Part shown: in pieces, positions 13,601 to 25,100 of the stretch
How the letters are laid out: each line of letters begins with the position of its first letter
Position numbering within the stretch: the first letter of the stretch is position 1
Assembly: GCA_036345935.2 (NCBI GenBank)
Contig: JADWOT020000008.1
Location: 12,707,733 to 12,771,732 of the forward strand
DNA length: 64,000 nt
Reading direction: 5' to 3'
Source of the DNA: Taenia hydatigena
Taxonomy: Eukaryota; Platyhelminthes; Cestoda; Cyclophyllidea; Taeniidae
Made by a program: the position numbers and the translations under genes
The notes under the pieces: model-generated
Seen by the model: the letters and a program-made list of their open reading frames with translations, nothing else
Told to the model about the DNA's origin: nothing
The model's database searches: none

Positions 13601-16600
13601 AATCACAAGTCCAAGGCATGTCATTATTCCTTTAATCTACCTAGCTGGATTGTCGGTCTCCGTCTGTGAATCTCCTTCTAGCATTGTTAATTCTCGTATT
13701 TAACATCCAAAGCTTCAAAGCTTTTTTTCGTTGTAGTTTTCTTCTATTCAACCCAAATTTTTTGGTTTTTGACACTTTTTCTCGTTCACATCCGTCAGAA
13801 AATTTCAATGCGAAGCACGCCAGAGGGCTAGTCATTATGAGTTGGGGTCTTTGACACGCGACGTCTATAGATTTAGCAAGTTGGTATTTGTGTCAAATAT
13901 TGTGCAATAATTGAAGTACATTTCTTATCTCTTCCTTCCCTATGTTCAAGAATTGACAATGTGTGATGGACCCGTATGTGGCGTGTGCATACGCAACTGC
14001 AAGGTACCTAGTGGTTTCCAGCTTTTTATGCTTAGGATTTGATTCTCCTTGGCTTTATAGTGAGTAGTAGGTCACTTAAAATACATCTACATGTCCTATT
14101 AGCCAATCGAACGGGGCCAAGTGAGATTGCGAAGTTCTAGATGGCTTTCCGGGGTTGCAGGCACCTCCAACATCTCCATTCACGGAAGCCAGTAGCGACG
14201 GCTAACACTCGTTTCTTTCTGCACTTCCACCAACCTGATCGTCATCTTGGTGCACAAAACAAGCTAACCTGATTGTTTTCCACCCTTCGATCTGTCAACC
14301 CAAGTCCACAGACTGAAGCGACATTTGGGAACTACGCAGTAGTATTTCTACTAGCGAAGCACCATTGTTGGGAACCTGGTTCCTCAGGTGCCTGTTTATG
14401 TTCTTTTAAATCGCACTGCATTTTATGCGTCTTCTCAAAATTGTCTTCCAGTTTTAAGGATGTTATATGTTTTTTTCCCTCATCAACAACCACTAGAAAA
14501 TGAAGTAGACTGGAGCGGTAGCCAGTTTTAATATGATTCTCAGGTTTATCTCGTCTTCTCATTTCTTTATTGAAGGACATTGGAAGCAGGTATACCTGTC
14601 ATGTTTTTTACTGCAACTGAACTATATCACCATCTCATGCAATAAGCGTGGTATTTGCACTTTCTTTTAAATTTATTTGAAAGGCGAATAGTTTCTCTCT
14701 TGTAACTGTTTTACTTTTGATGTCGCAATTGTTTCAATAGAATTGAGAAACTTGGTTGTTAGTGCTCTTTTATCCTCATGGAGGCATTTTGAAACCCTCG
14801 TTTCTTGAGCGTGTCTTGGTTGAATGGTTTAGAAAACCAGGAAAACGAAGTACTGGTTGCCGCATGAGTACTGTCACGCTCTCTGGCTTTTCTTCATGTT
14901 CCTTTATTCTTTGTTGACTGTTTTCTGTGAGTTGGACTTCACTCAAGACGTTCCTGCAATCAGTGTGTTCACCCATTATAATCTGTCTTCTCCCTCTAGA
15001 GTCGGTTTGATCTCCCTACCTTTCTTTGCCCTTCATCCTACTGAGACTCGGCAAGCTGACTGTTGTATCTACCTAGGTGGGAGCCATCCTGGGTCGTCTG
15101 ATGGGGATAATGGTGGAGCAGATTGTGGTGACGCAGATGTCGCACTCACTCTTCTACCATCGCCTCTGTAAGCCCGGCCATCCCTGTATTGACACTGGCC
15201 TCTACGCAGTAGTTGGCGCCGCTGCCTGTCTGGGCGGAGTCACCCGTGCCACTGTTTCCCTTGTCGTCATCATGATTGAACTCATTGGCGGGTAGGCTTA
15301 CTTCATTCAATCATTCATTCACTTGACAACTCATTTTTGTCCTTTTTTCAGCATCCCATTCTACTGGCATCGTACCTTATATTATTCACTTTTTTAAATA
15401 GCCTCAATTTAATCTTCTGCAAGTTGACTATCATTTTCTACTTTTATTAAGAGGTATCTAAAAATAATTTGTTTGTGTGGTCTTGAACTTATAGTTTATT
15501 ACTTCTAGGCTGTGGTTTTATTTGTTTCGCCAAGGTCGCGGCTCATGCTGAATGGAGTTTATATACCGTCCCATCATAATTTTTACCTTTTATTTTTCTT
15601 ATGGTGAAGGTCTAGAGCGTTTACTGCATTCTTCGGCCATGGAGGGGATGTGTGTTACTATTCCCTCCTGCTCGAAAAGTATATCGACGGTTTCGTTTCT
15701 GGTTTTACAGCTCAGGTTATAACGATTCTTGCGGGTTTTCGTAAAGTGACAAAAAACATCAGTTGGGTGCATATCAACCTTATCTCAAAACTATTTTGTG
15801 CGTGTTTGTGTGACTCCAGGGAAAGGTCGCAACAATCGCTTGGAGAGATGGTTAGAAAAATGCAACAACTGAGGAGGCGACAGTAGCGCCCTCCCTTCTT
15901 CTTCTTCTCCCATCGTAAAGTGTGGTATTAAGACCTCCTCCGACTGATTGAGTGATCTCGGCTCTTCTGAAGTCAGAAAATGGTCATAATTCTAGGCTTC
16001 CTTTGTACATCCTCGAGGTGTATCGTATTGTTAAGCAGTCTACAAGTGAGCAACTGCGTCTGCAGTCCGGGATACCTACCCTCAGTCCCAGTATAGTCTC
16101 GCTGGGGTGGAGTTCTGCATGTTAAGTGGGAAGGAAGTGGGTTGTCTGGTGATAACCAGACGAACGAGCGTTGGAATATAAAATAAACTCACAATTTTCC
16201 CAGTCAGTCGTCTGATGAGCAAACGATCTGAAAGCACGAATACCTTCATAAGGTGTGTGAACGAAGTGAGGAAGAAATGGGAAGCTCTCGAAGGCCGTTT
16301 AGCCTTCAGCACGATCTTGGCTTCTCACACGCCGAGTAACTGCAACGATTTCGATCAATACTTCTATTTATGATAAATAATAGGCAATTTTTTCGAACTT
16401 TGATGCACCACCATCTTTGAGTGGTTTGCCACTGGAATCCTCGCTCGTGGACAGTGCGTTCCACTACTGCATACCACTCCTTCTCTAAGATCTGCACAGC
16501 AGATTGTACAATTTTAACTAAATCCATGGGCCAGCAGACAAGTGAAAACCCTGTCTATCAGGTTCAACCGGTGTTTCATGAGATGCAAGTTAAGATTAAG

Positions 16601-19600
16601 GTGTCTGCTTGCAAAACAACCTCTAGAAAGACATTTTAGCGAGTTCTGTGTAAAATCGCACGATTTTTGTTGACATCCTATGTGTTAGCAATGATGCATT
16701 GACATTGTCTCACTTTTTGCCGCAGTTTCATCTAAAGCGACAGGTTTTTCTGAATTTTCGAGCAGTATCTTCCGTCGTGTAAGCATTTTGTACCCTTTTA
16801 ATAGTTTGTGCCTGTCTTGGTGTACTCTTGATGGAAAACATTTGAGTAGAGGATCTGTATTTGAGCTTATTAGTTATTTAAAAAAATGCTGAGGTTTTAT
16901 CTTGCCACAGTGGACTTTTAATACTTCATTAAGTAGCTGCTTTTAAAACCACATTGAAAATGCAAAATTTTTAGTCTTACCAATGATTCAGTCTGTGCTT
17001 CAAAAAGCCACAATTCAAGGGTCAATCGTGTTATGTACATACGCGCTATTTGTTCCACACACACATTCCCAAACTTCCTTCAGTCAAGTAACCTCTTGCC
17101 CTTGATTTTCGCTAATCGCGACTGTCTCAATTTGACGTTATTCAAGGAAATTCAGGAATAATGCATTCCACTTCGAAGCGCATTAATATTTAGGGATATT
17201 TCAGAGTTTTAAAGACTCCCATCTCCACCTCTTATGCATGCCCAGCTCTTCGCCTTCATCTTTGTTAAATTGGCATCCTTTTTTCCCCACATTCTAGTAG
17301 TGGGAGGTTTGCTGACGCCTCTAGGCGTTACGATACTGCAACTTTTAATTTATGCGAAATCTGAGTCTCTTATCCCCTTTTCTTCACGTGCTGCATCTGG
17401 CATTGTAAAGGGATCAAGCCTGTGATGTCCCAAATGCTTTCAACATGCCTCCTATGTTGCCAGTCTCCTGAGCATCAAATAACCCCCTTTTTGCCTCTCA
17501 GACTGAGTTACAGCATCCCTATAATGGTGGCGTCCATGTTTGCGAAGTGGACGGGTGACCGGTTGTATAAGGGCAGTCTCTACGACGTGCAGATTCGGTT
17601 GAACAACTACCCCTACCTCCAATTCGACAAGGCCTCCAACAAGATGGCTGACTCTTTCGCTTCCGATATTATGCATCCCAGGTAAGGATGGAAGCATTGC
17701 AAATGTTTCTTTGAATGTTGTTTCTGCATCTGCTCTGAAACCCCACCTATCAGCACTTTCTTGGGTTCCAACACAAGGTGAAGTCGATCGTCAGAAACGC
17801 CACTATCCTTCCTGATGTATACAAGATATATTTTTAGTAGTGTTGATGAATCCCACTTTTGATAAGTGTCATTCACAATGTATGCTATGAAAGGTTGCAT
17901 TGACTGAAGGGAATGATGCATTATTTAGGCACTGGATCGCTATGCCTTCTAACGCAAACACAGTGGGGTTTTTTTCTAAATCTTTGTCATCCTCAGTCGT
18001 AGCTTGGGTACGGCTTTTAAAGGGATGGCATCATGCGCTTTTGGGATGACCTTCGGTGGTTTAGATTATGCGATATATAATGGCGGCAGAATAGACGAAT
18101 CCTTGATCTTGCAGCTGTGTCCATGAGTACCTACCTCAAAGAGAACTCTAACCCGGCTACGAGTATTTTCTGTTATTTGCTAATTGTGTAGAAACGAATG
18201 AACTATGTTCCTCAAACCCAACACCTGGAGACTTTCTCAGTGCATAGCTTTGCAATTTTTTAATGCTTGGGTATAAATGCATTAGTACTGAAATCGCGGT
18301 GTAGAAAGTAGGTAGGCTCAGTATCTTCATCGCTCCTCGTCTTGTCCGAGGTTCACAGCATCGATAATGTCCAGTGCAAGGCTATCACAGAGCCTTGGCG
18401 TTCTTCCTTCGAACTGTCAATTTCCAATAAAAGATATGAGGTTCTGCCGACTTCTGTAAGGTGCTTAACATTTTGTATCATGCACATACCCTTAAAGAAT
18501 CTTTCCCATATTTTCACTTCTACACACTCCCCCCGTCATATTTCGGAATATAAAAATAAACTTGAAAGTGCACTAAACTCTTGACTCTAACATCCAAATC
18601 CTTTAATTGATTATCAATGGCCTAGATTTATTTGATGCACCTACTGTCACTGGTGCTCTAGACATTTTTGGTGGCGGTGGCGAAGGTGACAAGAATGGCT
18701 TGTCTTTCGTGAGTCGCTACTTGTAGGACTGGATGGTTGAGTGGCACGATGCACGACAGAAGTGGGAAACGAAAGTGGGCAGCAAGCCGTGTTCATTCGA
18801 TTTGTCACGGCACTAGTAGCAATGAAATGGGCGAACCGAGTGCTGTTCGACAACCCGACACAAGTGTCGCATGGTAACGGCGGCAACAGTAGCCTAAGCA
18901 AAAGTTGTAACAAAAATGGGGCAATAAGTACGGTAGAGGTTTGTGTCGTTTATAATCTGCGTGGCATTGAAAGCTTTAAGGATGTCAGAAAGGGGTTGAA
19001 GCTACTTAAAGCTTAGACGTCTTGTGTTTCGTGCACTTCTCAAGTAACTTTTTACTAACCAAACACATTTTGAGCTACGTATCGTCAATCCATTTGTTGT
19101 TGGCATTGTCCTTTCTCTTTCCTTCCCCTTAAAAGACTCAGCGAGGGTCCACTGGAGCTATTGACGGAGAACTCGATGCGGGTGGAGGAGGTGGAGGAAC
19201 TACTTCAACGCTCAGAGCACAACGGCTTTCCGGTGGTGGAGTCCCTCGTTTCTCGTCACCTCGTTGGCTTTGTATCGCGCATGGACCTCATCAAAGCTCT
19301 CGGTAAGCACTCCTCTCTTCCCCTCTTCGGCAAGCGCATTTTTCGATTGTACCTATTTTGGGAGACTACCACTTTTCGGTACAAGAACCATTTTTCTGTG
19401 AGAATCAAGGCAGGAAACTTCATTCATGGAGAACGGACAGGTTGGGCAGGCAGTACCAAGCAAACAAATAAAAGCTTTATACTACGCGAAACTGAATAGT
19501 TTCATCAACATCTTTTGGGCAAATTGTGTCCTTGCCCTGAACAGAGGGGCGTTTTCGCATACTTCATTAGATCCACCCCAAACTAGCCCATGGATCGGCT

Positions 19601-20124
19601 ATTCCCATCCCCATCAATCCGGCCTGCACTTTGCCTTCCTCCTCCTGTCCTCGTAGATCTCGACCGACCGCATTCCTCGCGTAGGTACGGCCTCAACTCG
19701 ATTGTCTGCTTCACCGATCGAACACCTCTCCTGGATCAGAGTAACCGGATGGATACCCCTGAGGGCTTTCCTCTTCTGGTTGACGTTCGAAACATCGTCG
19801 ATTTAGTGAGTAACTCAACTGTCGGCGCACCAGCTTTATGCCCTTACCACGATTGTCTTAACCGAGTGTCCGTATTTTACCATACCTAGTCTCCCACAAC
19901 CCTAACTCAGGCGACTCCAGCGTCGACCATCTTTGATGTGTTTAGGAGCCTTGGCCTCCGACAGGTCCTAGTGACCCATCTTGGGTGAGTGGCCCCGCGT
20001 CAACCTGGTCATTATGGCATTGAACCAATGGCTTCAACGTTCACCTTGGCTTTGTTTCCTCTGCAGACGCGTCACTGGCATCATAACGAAAAAGGACGTC
20101 CTGCGGTTCTTGGATGACTGCTGA
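1698..20124 (+). CDS. CLC-3/4/5-type chloride/proton antiporter, 12 exons, N-terminus missing
   Basis: Exons: 1698-2087, 5755-5908, 8486-8709, 9298-9561, 10264-10475, 12687-12888, 15077-15291, 17502-17681, 19142-19302, 19657-19805, 19890-19984, 20067-20124 (TGA 20122). All junctions keep frame, giving 767 residues against about 820 in human CLC-3. Family landmarks in order: LKEGVC and NQEQCCW near the start; [11 protein letters not shown] (normally GSGIPE); GNDGP (normally GKEGP); [19 protein letters not shown] with the proton-path Glu (codon 9526-9528); [14 protein letters not shown] with the inner Tyr; HIRLN-like [10 protein letters not shown]; two CBS domains (about residues 608-668 and 712-767), the second ending [15 protein letters not shown]. 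The family exchanges 2 Cl- for 1 H+ in endosomal membranes; endosomal location is inferred from subfamily. Oddities: Asp replaces the gating Glu, and the first luminal loop is long and rich in N-glycosylation sequons. Start unresolved: ATG 1674 directly follows an in-frame stop, or the AG at 1696-1697 joins upstream exons. Confidence 0.93.
2088..19141. other. Introns 1-8 of the CLC gene
   Basis: The eight large introns (2088-5754, 5909-8485, 8710-9297, 9562-10263, 10476-12686, 12889-15076, 15292-17501, 17682-19141) range from 0.6 to 3.7 kb. All begin with GT and end with AG. I see no nested gene in them apart from the retroelement remnant near 16.1-16.6 kb. The open frames inside them show no family motifs. 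The last three introns of the gene are much shorter (354, 84 and 82 nt). Confidence 0.7.
16060..16640 (-). mobile_element. Degenerate Penelope-like retroelement fragment
   Basis: Read on the minus strand inside CLC intron 7, broken frames resemble the end of a retroelement polymerase. One segment reads [16 protein letters not shown], like the conserved stretch with HP..K......R just after the reverse transcriptase core of Penelope-like and related elements. A later segment, [19 protein letters not shown], resembles the linker before their GIY-YIG nuclease. The frame is interrupted by stops and shifts, so this is a dead remnant. The assignment rests on motif memory only; other non-LTR elements are possible. 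Confidence 0.3.
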
Positions 20125-20891
20125 CCTTTCTCGTTAATGGCAAAAAACGATAGAAAAATCAGCGTCTGCCCATCTCCCTCTCCTCTCACTGTGATAGTGA
20201 ACCACGCCCACCCTTCATCGCAACCACCTATAATCATTGCATCCCGATAGAAATACAGACAGCTCATCGCAATGCAGTTTCCGTTCTACACTTTGAAACT
20301 GCAGTAAATCCAGAGCGAGCTGCAAGGCGGGAGAAGGGATACGCTTGAGTAGGCGTAACCACGCGACCCCAGAGATGCTTTGGTGAACTCTGTCCAACCC
20401 GCGGAAACCGATAGCACGACCAAACTAAGTTGGAGTAACTGACGCTGGGGAATTTCCCTCCGAAATACCCAAAATGAATCGAAAAAACACCACCATTAGG
20501 GTCCCCCCCCTCCCCCACAACTCCAATAGTAATATCCTGCATACGACACGAGTCGTAGCCCGCTACCGAGACAACTCGAATAAGCATAGTTCAACCCAAA
20601 TGGCCTGCGGAACTGTGTCCCATAGATGGCCCTAGACCTCTTTCCTGAGATCACAGTTTCCCGCCAAAGCCTCCCGTATGGGACATGTCCATAAACCTCA
20701 GCGTCCAGAGCACTAAGGCAGGGCCGAAAAATAGGACGACCAACACGTCTATGGTACATCGGATCAAATTCAACTACAAACAAGGAAGTACTTTAGATTA
20801 GTAACTACACCTATAATTAAAAATAACTCCATGTATAAGCACAAATACGACACGATGTCAAGCAGCATAGCATTAGGAGTGAACAAGCAGC
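20125..20891. other. CLC 3' flank / H2A.X 3' flank (convergent genes)
   Basis: The space between two convergent genes. No AATAAA signal is visible for the CLC transcript; a variant AATACA occurs near 20251. On the minus strand downstream of H2A.X I see neither a consensus histone 3' stem-loop nor AATAAA. Two overlapping minus-strand open frames (20496-20783 and 20264-20587) meet near a C run (G on the minus strand) at about 20503-20510 but match no family I recognise. Confidence 0.5.
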
Positions 20892-21296
20892 CTAAAACTC
20901 TTGAGACTGAGTTTTCTTCGCATCATCCAAGCCGGTCTTCTTAGGAAGCAGAACGCTTTGAATGTTAGGAAGAACACCACCTTGAGCAATGGTGACGCTA
21001 CTAAGCAGCTTGTTGAGCTCTTCGTCGTTTCTGACGGCCAATTGGAGATGGCGTGGAACGATGCGAGTCTTCTTATTATCCCGTGCTGCATTGCCGGCGA
21101 GCTCAAGTACCTCAGCAGCAAGGTACTCCATCACGGCAGCCAAATAGACGGGAGCCCCAGCGCCGATGCGTTCCGCATAGTTCCCCTTCCGAAGGAGCCT
21201 ATGAACTCTGCCAACGGGAAACTGAAGACCGGCCCTCTGAGAACGGGACTTGTGGTTTCTTGAACTATTCTTCTTTCCCTTCCCACGCCCAGACAT
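20892..21296 (-). CDS. Histone H2A.X, intronless
   Basis: A single-exon 134-residue histone H2A. The start MSGRGKGKK and the core [59 protein letters not shown] and [12 protein letters not shown] are diagnostic. The acidic-patch residues of the nucleosome face (Glu pair in [10 protein letters not shown], and NDEEL) are present. The C-terminus ends [11 protein letters not shown]-hydrophobic at the very end is the H2A.X signature, whose Ser is phosphorylated by ATM/ATR-type kinases at DNA breaks. The N-terminal tail ([11 protein letters not shown]) differs from the usual ARAKAKTRS. It lies alone, antisense to its neighbours, not in a histone cluster, and no 3' stem-loop is visible, which fits a replacement-type, polyadenylated histone gene. 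Length is typical of H2A.X (about 130-143). Confidence 0.96.
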   Translation of the reverse strand: MSGRGKGKKNSSRNHKSRSQRAGLQFPVGRVHRLLRKGNYAERIGAGAPVYLAAVMEYLAAEVLELAGNAARDNKKTRIVPRHLQLAVRNDEELNKLLSSVTIAQGGVLPNIQSVLLPKKTGLDDAKKTQSQEF

Positions 21297-22180
21297 CAGA
21301 AAAAGTCAAAATTTGAGAGAAGCACGCATGATGCTTATTCGTTTAATCGAAAGACTAAAACAAGTAGGCTTGTTCCAGAACCGACACTTCTAAAAGGCCT
21401 GCATAAGAACTAAAAACAAATTATAGCTGAAGTATAATGTGTAAATTAATTGATCAGAAACTTTAACAAATGATGTGTCCGAGAGCGTGGTGCTGTAATT
21501 AGGGTAAGAAATCCTGATCTAGTAATAAAGTGCCTCATGGAGTAAGTGAATATGACGTTCAAAGCCGAAATACGAGGAAGGATTTTTAAAAGGCTGTATG
21601 GCCTTAATATGGCATGTAAAGCAGCCACCTTCCTGTCTAGGACTTTTTTTCCCAGAGCTGTGTGACATTTTAAAGTATTTGGTTACTGCGTTTCAATTCA
21701 TTTGTGCGTTTTTCTTTGTTTTGTGACGCAAAATTATATGCATACTTGATAGTTATGATTGCATACTTTTTGTTAAAATAACACATTGTTTGTTTTTTTC
21801 GTTGTGTAATAACTGAAAAATCTTTCCAAAAATTAGGTTTGCACCAACAAGTCTTTTGTTGCTTATTTTGTTTTAACCAGCCCGCATTTTGCCGTTCTAA
21901 CCCAAAATCCGAGATTCACGGTTTCTTTGTTTTGTTCCTCCTTACGTTTGTGAGTGGTAATAACCGTGATTTTTTGGTTTGACCTGTTAATCAGCCCCTA
22001 TTTTGCGTTATTTCTTTACTTGGGCTTTAGGGGAGGGCATCCTTTATTAAAGTTTTTGTAGTTGCATTTGGTGTTTAGGTCATTTTTGACCTTTTTAAGG
22101 TTTTTGTAGCATGCACTGTATAATTTAGTCTGCTCTGTACTACTTAATCACAATGGTGTTTTTTGGATCTGAAGGCTGGT
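21297..22180. promoter_or_regulatory. Shared divergent 5' flank of H2A.X and golgin genes
   Basis: About 880 nt separate the start codons of two divergently transcribed genes, so both promoters must lie here or overlap the first exons. The half nearer the golgin gene (about 21650-22150) is strongly T-rich on the plus strand. I could not assign a TATA box or a specific factor site with confidence. Confidence 0.35.
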
Positions 22181-25100
22181 ATGATGCTTCAGGTAAGTCG
22201 TTCTGTCACCATTGTTTCCCATACGAACACAGCATCTGTCGACTGCACATTTCATTGTTGGCTGTTTATCTACGCCTTTGCTATTTACCTATAATCAAAC
22301 TGGCATTATTTTAGATGGATAGAGATACTCGCATCCCAGAGACCCGCGTTCGAATTGACCTTCCAGGTATTTTGTTTTCCATTTGTTATTGATGTTTCGG
22401 TATGTTTAGAAGAAACGCATTTGATGCAACAATCAAAACAAGGTCCCATTGAATCGGACATACGAATTAGCATAGACAAACTTGACTCCCTCACCCAATT
22501 GGCACCTGGGGCTCATAAATATTTCAGCCTCTACCATACCTTCCCTGGCGCCCAATCCACTGCTAACTCCACTCCGATCCTATCCTGTCCACCCTCAGGG
22601 GTGCTATCTTTAAAGGGCAAATCTCAGAGCTCCAATTTCCTTCCATCGATGCCAATCTCTAATGGAGTACCCGCCCACGCACTTGCATCTACTACTCATG
22701 CTGAAATTCCCAACACTGACCATTCGCCAAAATCTGTTGTAATCACCCCTGCCAGTGGGAAGGTAGCTCGTATCACTTCCAACGATGCCGTGCAGGATCG
22801 AGCATCCAGTCCGGATGAGCTGACTTGCGACTCGGGATTGGATGATCTGTCTCTGGCCGAGGAGGACAGACTAAGACTCCATGCTGCTTGTCTCGAAGGT
22901 CGGCTGTCTGTTTATGGACGTGAGGCAGAAATTTGGCTTAGAGAGCGTGCTGAACTCTCCACGGAGGCTGCCTCTCTGCGTAAGCGCCTAGAGGCTGCAA
23001 AATCCACTCTCACTGAGGTGAAAACTCAATCAGATCAGAGGGTAACCGAGGCTATGAACAAGTCACGTGAGGCGCAGGAATCTTTGCTTTATGTACAGGA
23101 ACAACTGAGCCTCAAGACTCGAGAAAATGAACAACTCTCTGCAAATCTCACTGCTGCCCAACAAGACTCTATCTACCTCAAGTCGCAACTTGCCGATTTT
23201 CAGCAAAACAGCGTAGCGAAAGATCAGGCTCTGGCTAGTTTGCGGGAGAAGATGTCAGAACTGTATGCTGATATGGAGTCCATACGAATGGCTCACTCAC
23301 AGGCGCTGGATAATAAAACAGACCTGAATGCTGAGTTGGCTAGTCTGAGGCGTTCGCAGGAGTGGTACAGGGAGCAGCTGCAGTTGACGGAAGCGGCACG
23401 AGATAGGCTGATGGAGCAGGTAAATTCCATGCGGAAGTGGTTAGATCAGAGTGGAACGTCGGCACAACAGCTAGCGCAAGAAAACGCTCGACTAGAGACC
23501 AAGGTTATGTCAGGCGAAGCTGCTTTAGCGGAGGCAAAGCGGAACCTTTCCCATGAGTTGGAGGCGATACGAGCCGATATTTTGGAAAGGGAGGCCACTT
23601 TCGAGAAGATTGTGGCCGAACGCGCTGATTTAGAGACGTTGTGTCGACAGAAAAGTCATCAAATAACTGAATGTCAAAGTCGCATATCCACTTTGCAGTC
23701 TGATTTGACTGAAACAGAAATGGAGGTATTGGAACTTCGTTCATCACTGGATAACCTCAGACACACATTGCAGTGTGCTGAAACGGAGAGGGACAATCTG
23801 CGTGCAACTGTCAATGGTCTGGAGACTCAAATGAGTCAACAGAAGGCATTAATGGACCAACAACTGATGCAGTACAAGAACGTTTGTGCGAAACTAACTC
23901 GCCTTGAGGACAGTAGCTACGAGCAGGCAAGCAATCTCAACAGAGCACTTGAAGAGAAAGCAACTCTGGAGAGTTCTTTGACTGCGATTCACAAAGAGAA
24001 GGCTACTCTTGACGCCTGTCTCAATCAACTGAAGGAAGATATGTCTCGCGTTGAGTCCAACTTTTCTGCTCTCCAGTGTGAACTAGACTCAAAGAACTCC
24101 GAGCTCTCAAATGTTCTCCTTATTCGTAATGAACTTTCAAATGATTTAGAAGTGCTACAAGCAACCCTTCAAGAAAAAGGAGAAAAAATTAAGGTACTAG
24201 AAAGTGAGCGTGAGCAGCTGCAGAATGCTTCCTTGTCATTGCAGTCGGAGAATGAAGGTTTAAGGGACGATATCAAGCGCCTGGAGGCTTCCATTACTCC
24301 CGCCTGTGAAGAGGCAGCCAGTAAGGCCCGTGAGCCTCTCATTACTGAGATAGAGCGAATGAATTCTCAATCAGAGGCTCTTCAAACCGAACTTAAGGGT
24401 CTGCGTGAGCAGGTTGCAGGACTGCTAGCTGATCAGGAGCGTTATTGCATCCTCTTGAACACTCATCAAGCACTGCAGCAGCAATACGATGCTCTTAATT
24501 CCACTTACGCTGCTTCCACGGAAGAAGCTAATGCGAAGCAGACGGAGTTGTGTCAACGTCTTCAACAAGTCGAGGCTTCGTACTCCCAAGCGCTGCTCAC
24601 AAAATCGTCTGAGATAGACTCACTCACCCATCAGCTGGATGAAAAGGTCAACGATGCCCTATCACTGCAATCGGAAATCGCTTCACTGAAGGTAAGTCAT
24701 CAGCAGTCGATGGCTCAACAAGCCGCCGACTGGGTTCAACGACTCTCCAACCTTGAATCCTGCCTACACGCAGCAGAATCGCAGAAGGCTGCGATTGAGC
24801 AAAAACTACAGGAGGTTTTGGAGCGTGAGAAAAGTACGAATGCGAGTCAGCGAGCAGAGTTGGAGGTCCTCCGTGCCGAGGCGGCAAAAATGGAGTCGCG
24901 GCTCTCAAAGTCTGAGGCGCTGGAAGCAAAGCACCGCCAGTTGATGCACGAGTTGGAGGCGGTCAAGGGGCGTGAAATGGGTCTTTCGGACACCGTGGAA
25001 GACTTGAAGCGTCATGCAGCTAGTCTCGAGACCATGCTGTCCCAACGCGAAGTGGAGATTGTGGAACTATCTGAGCGAATGGAGAAGTCATCCATATCAC

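Noticed and set aside
18647..19016. Relatively GC-rich open frames on both strands in CLC intron 8
   Set aside because: No splice partners in phase with the CLC gene and no domain features; exon 8 joins exon 9 directly (AG + C = Ser) and matches CLC-3.
19911..19984. Using only the acceptor at 19910 for CLC exon 11
   Set aside because: It removes the SPTTLTQ segment that aligns with CLC-3 CBS2; kept only as a possible alternative splice form.
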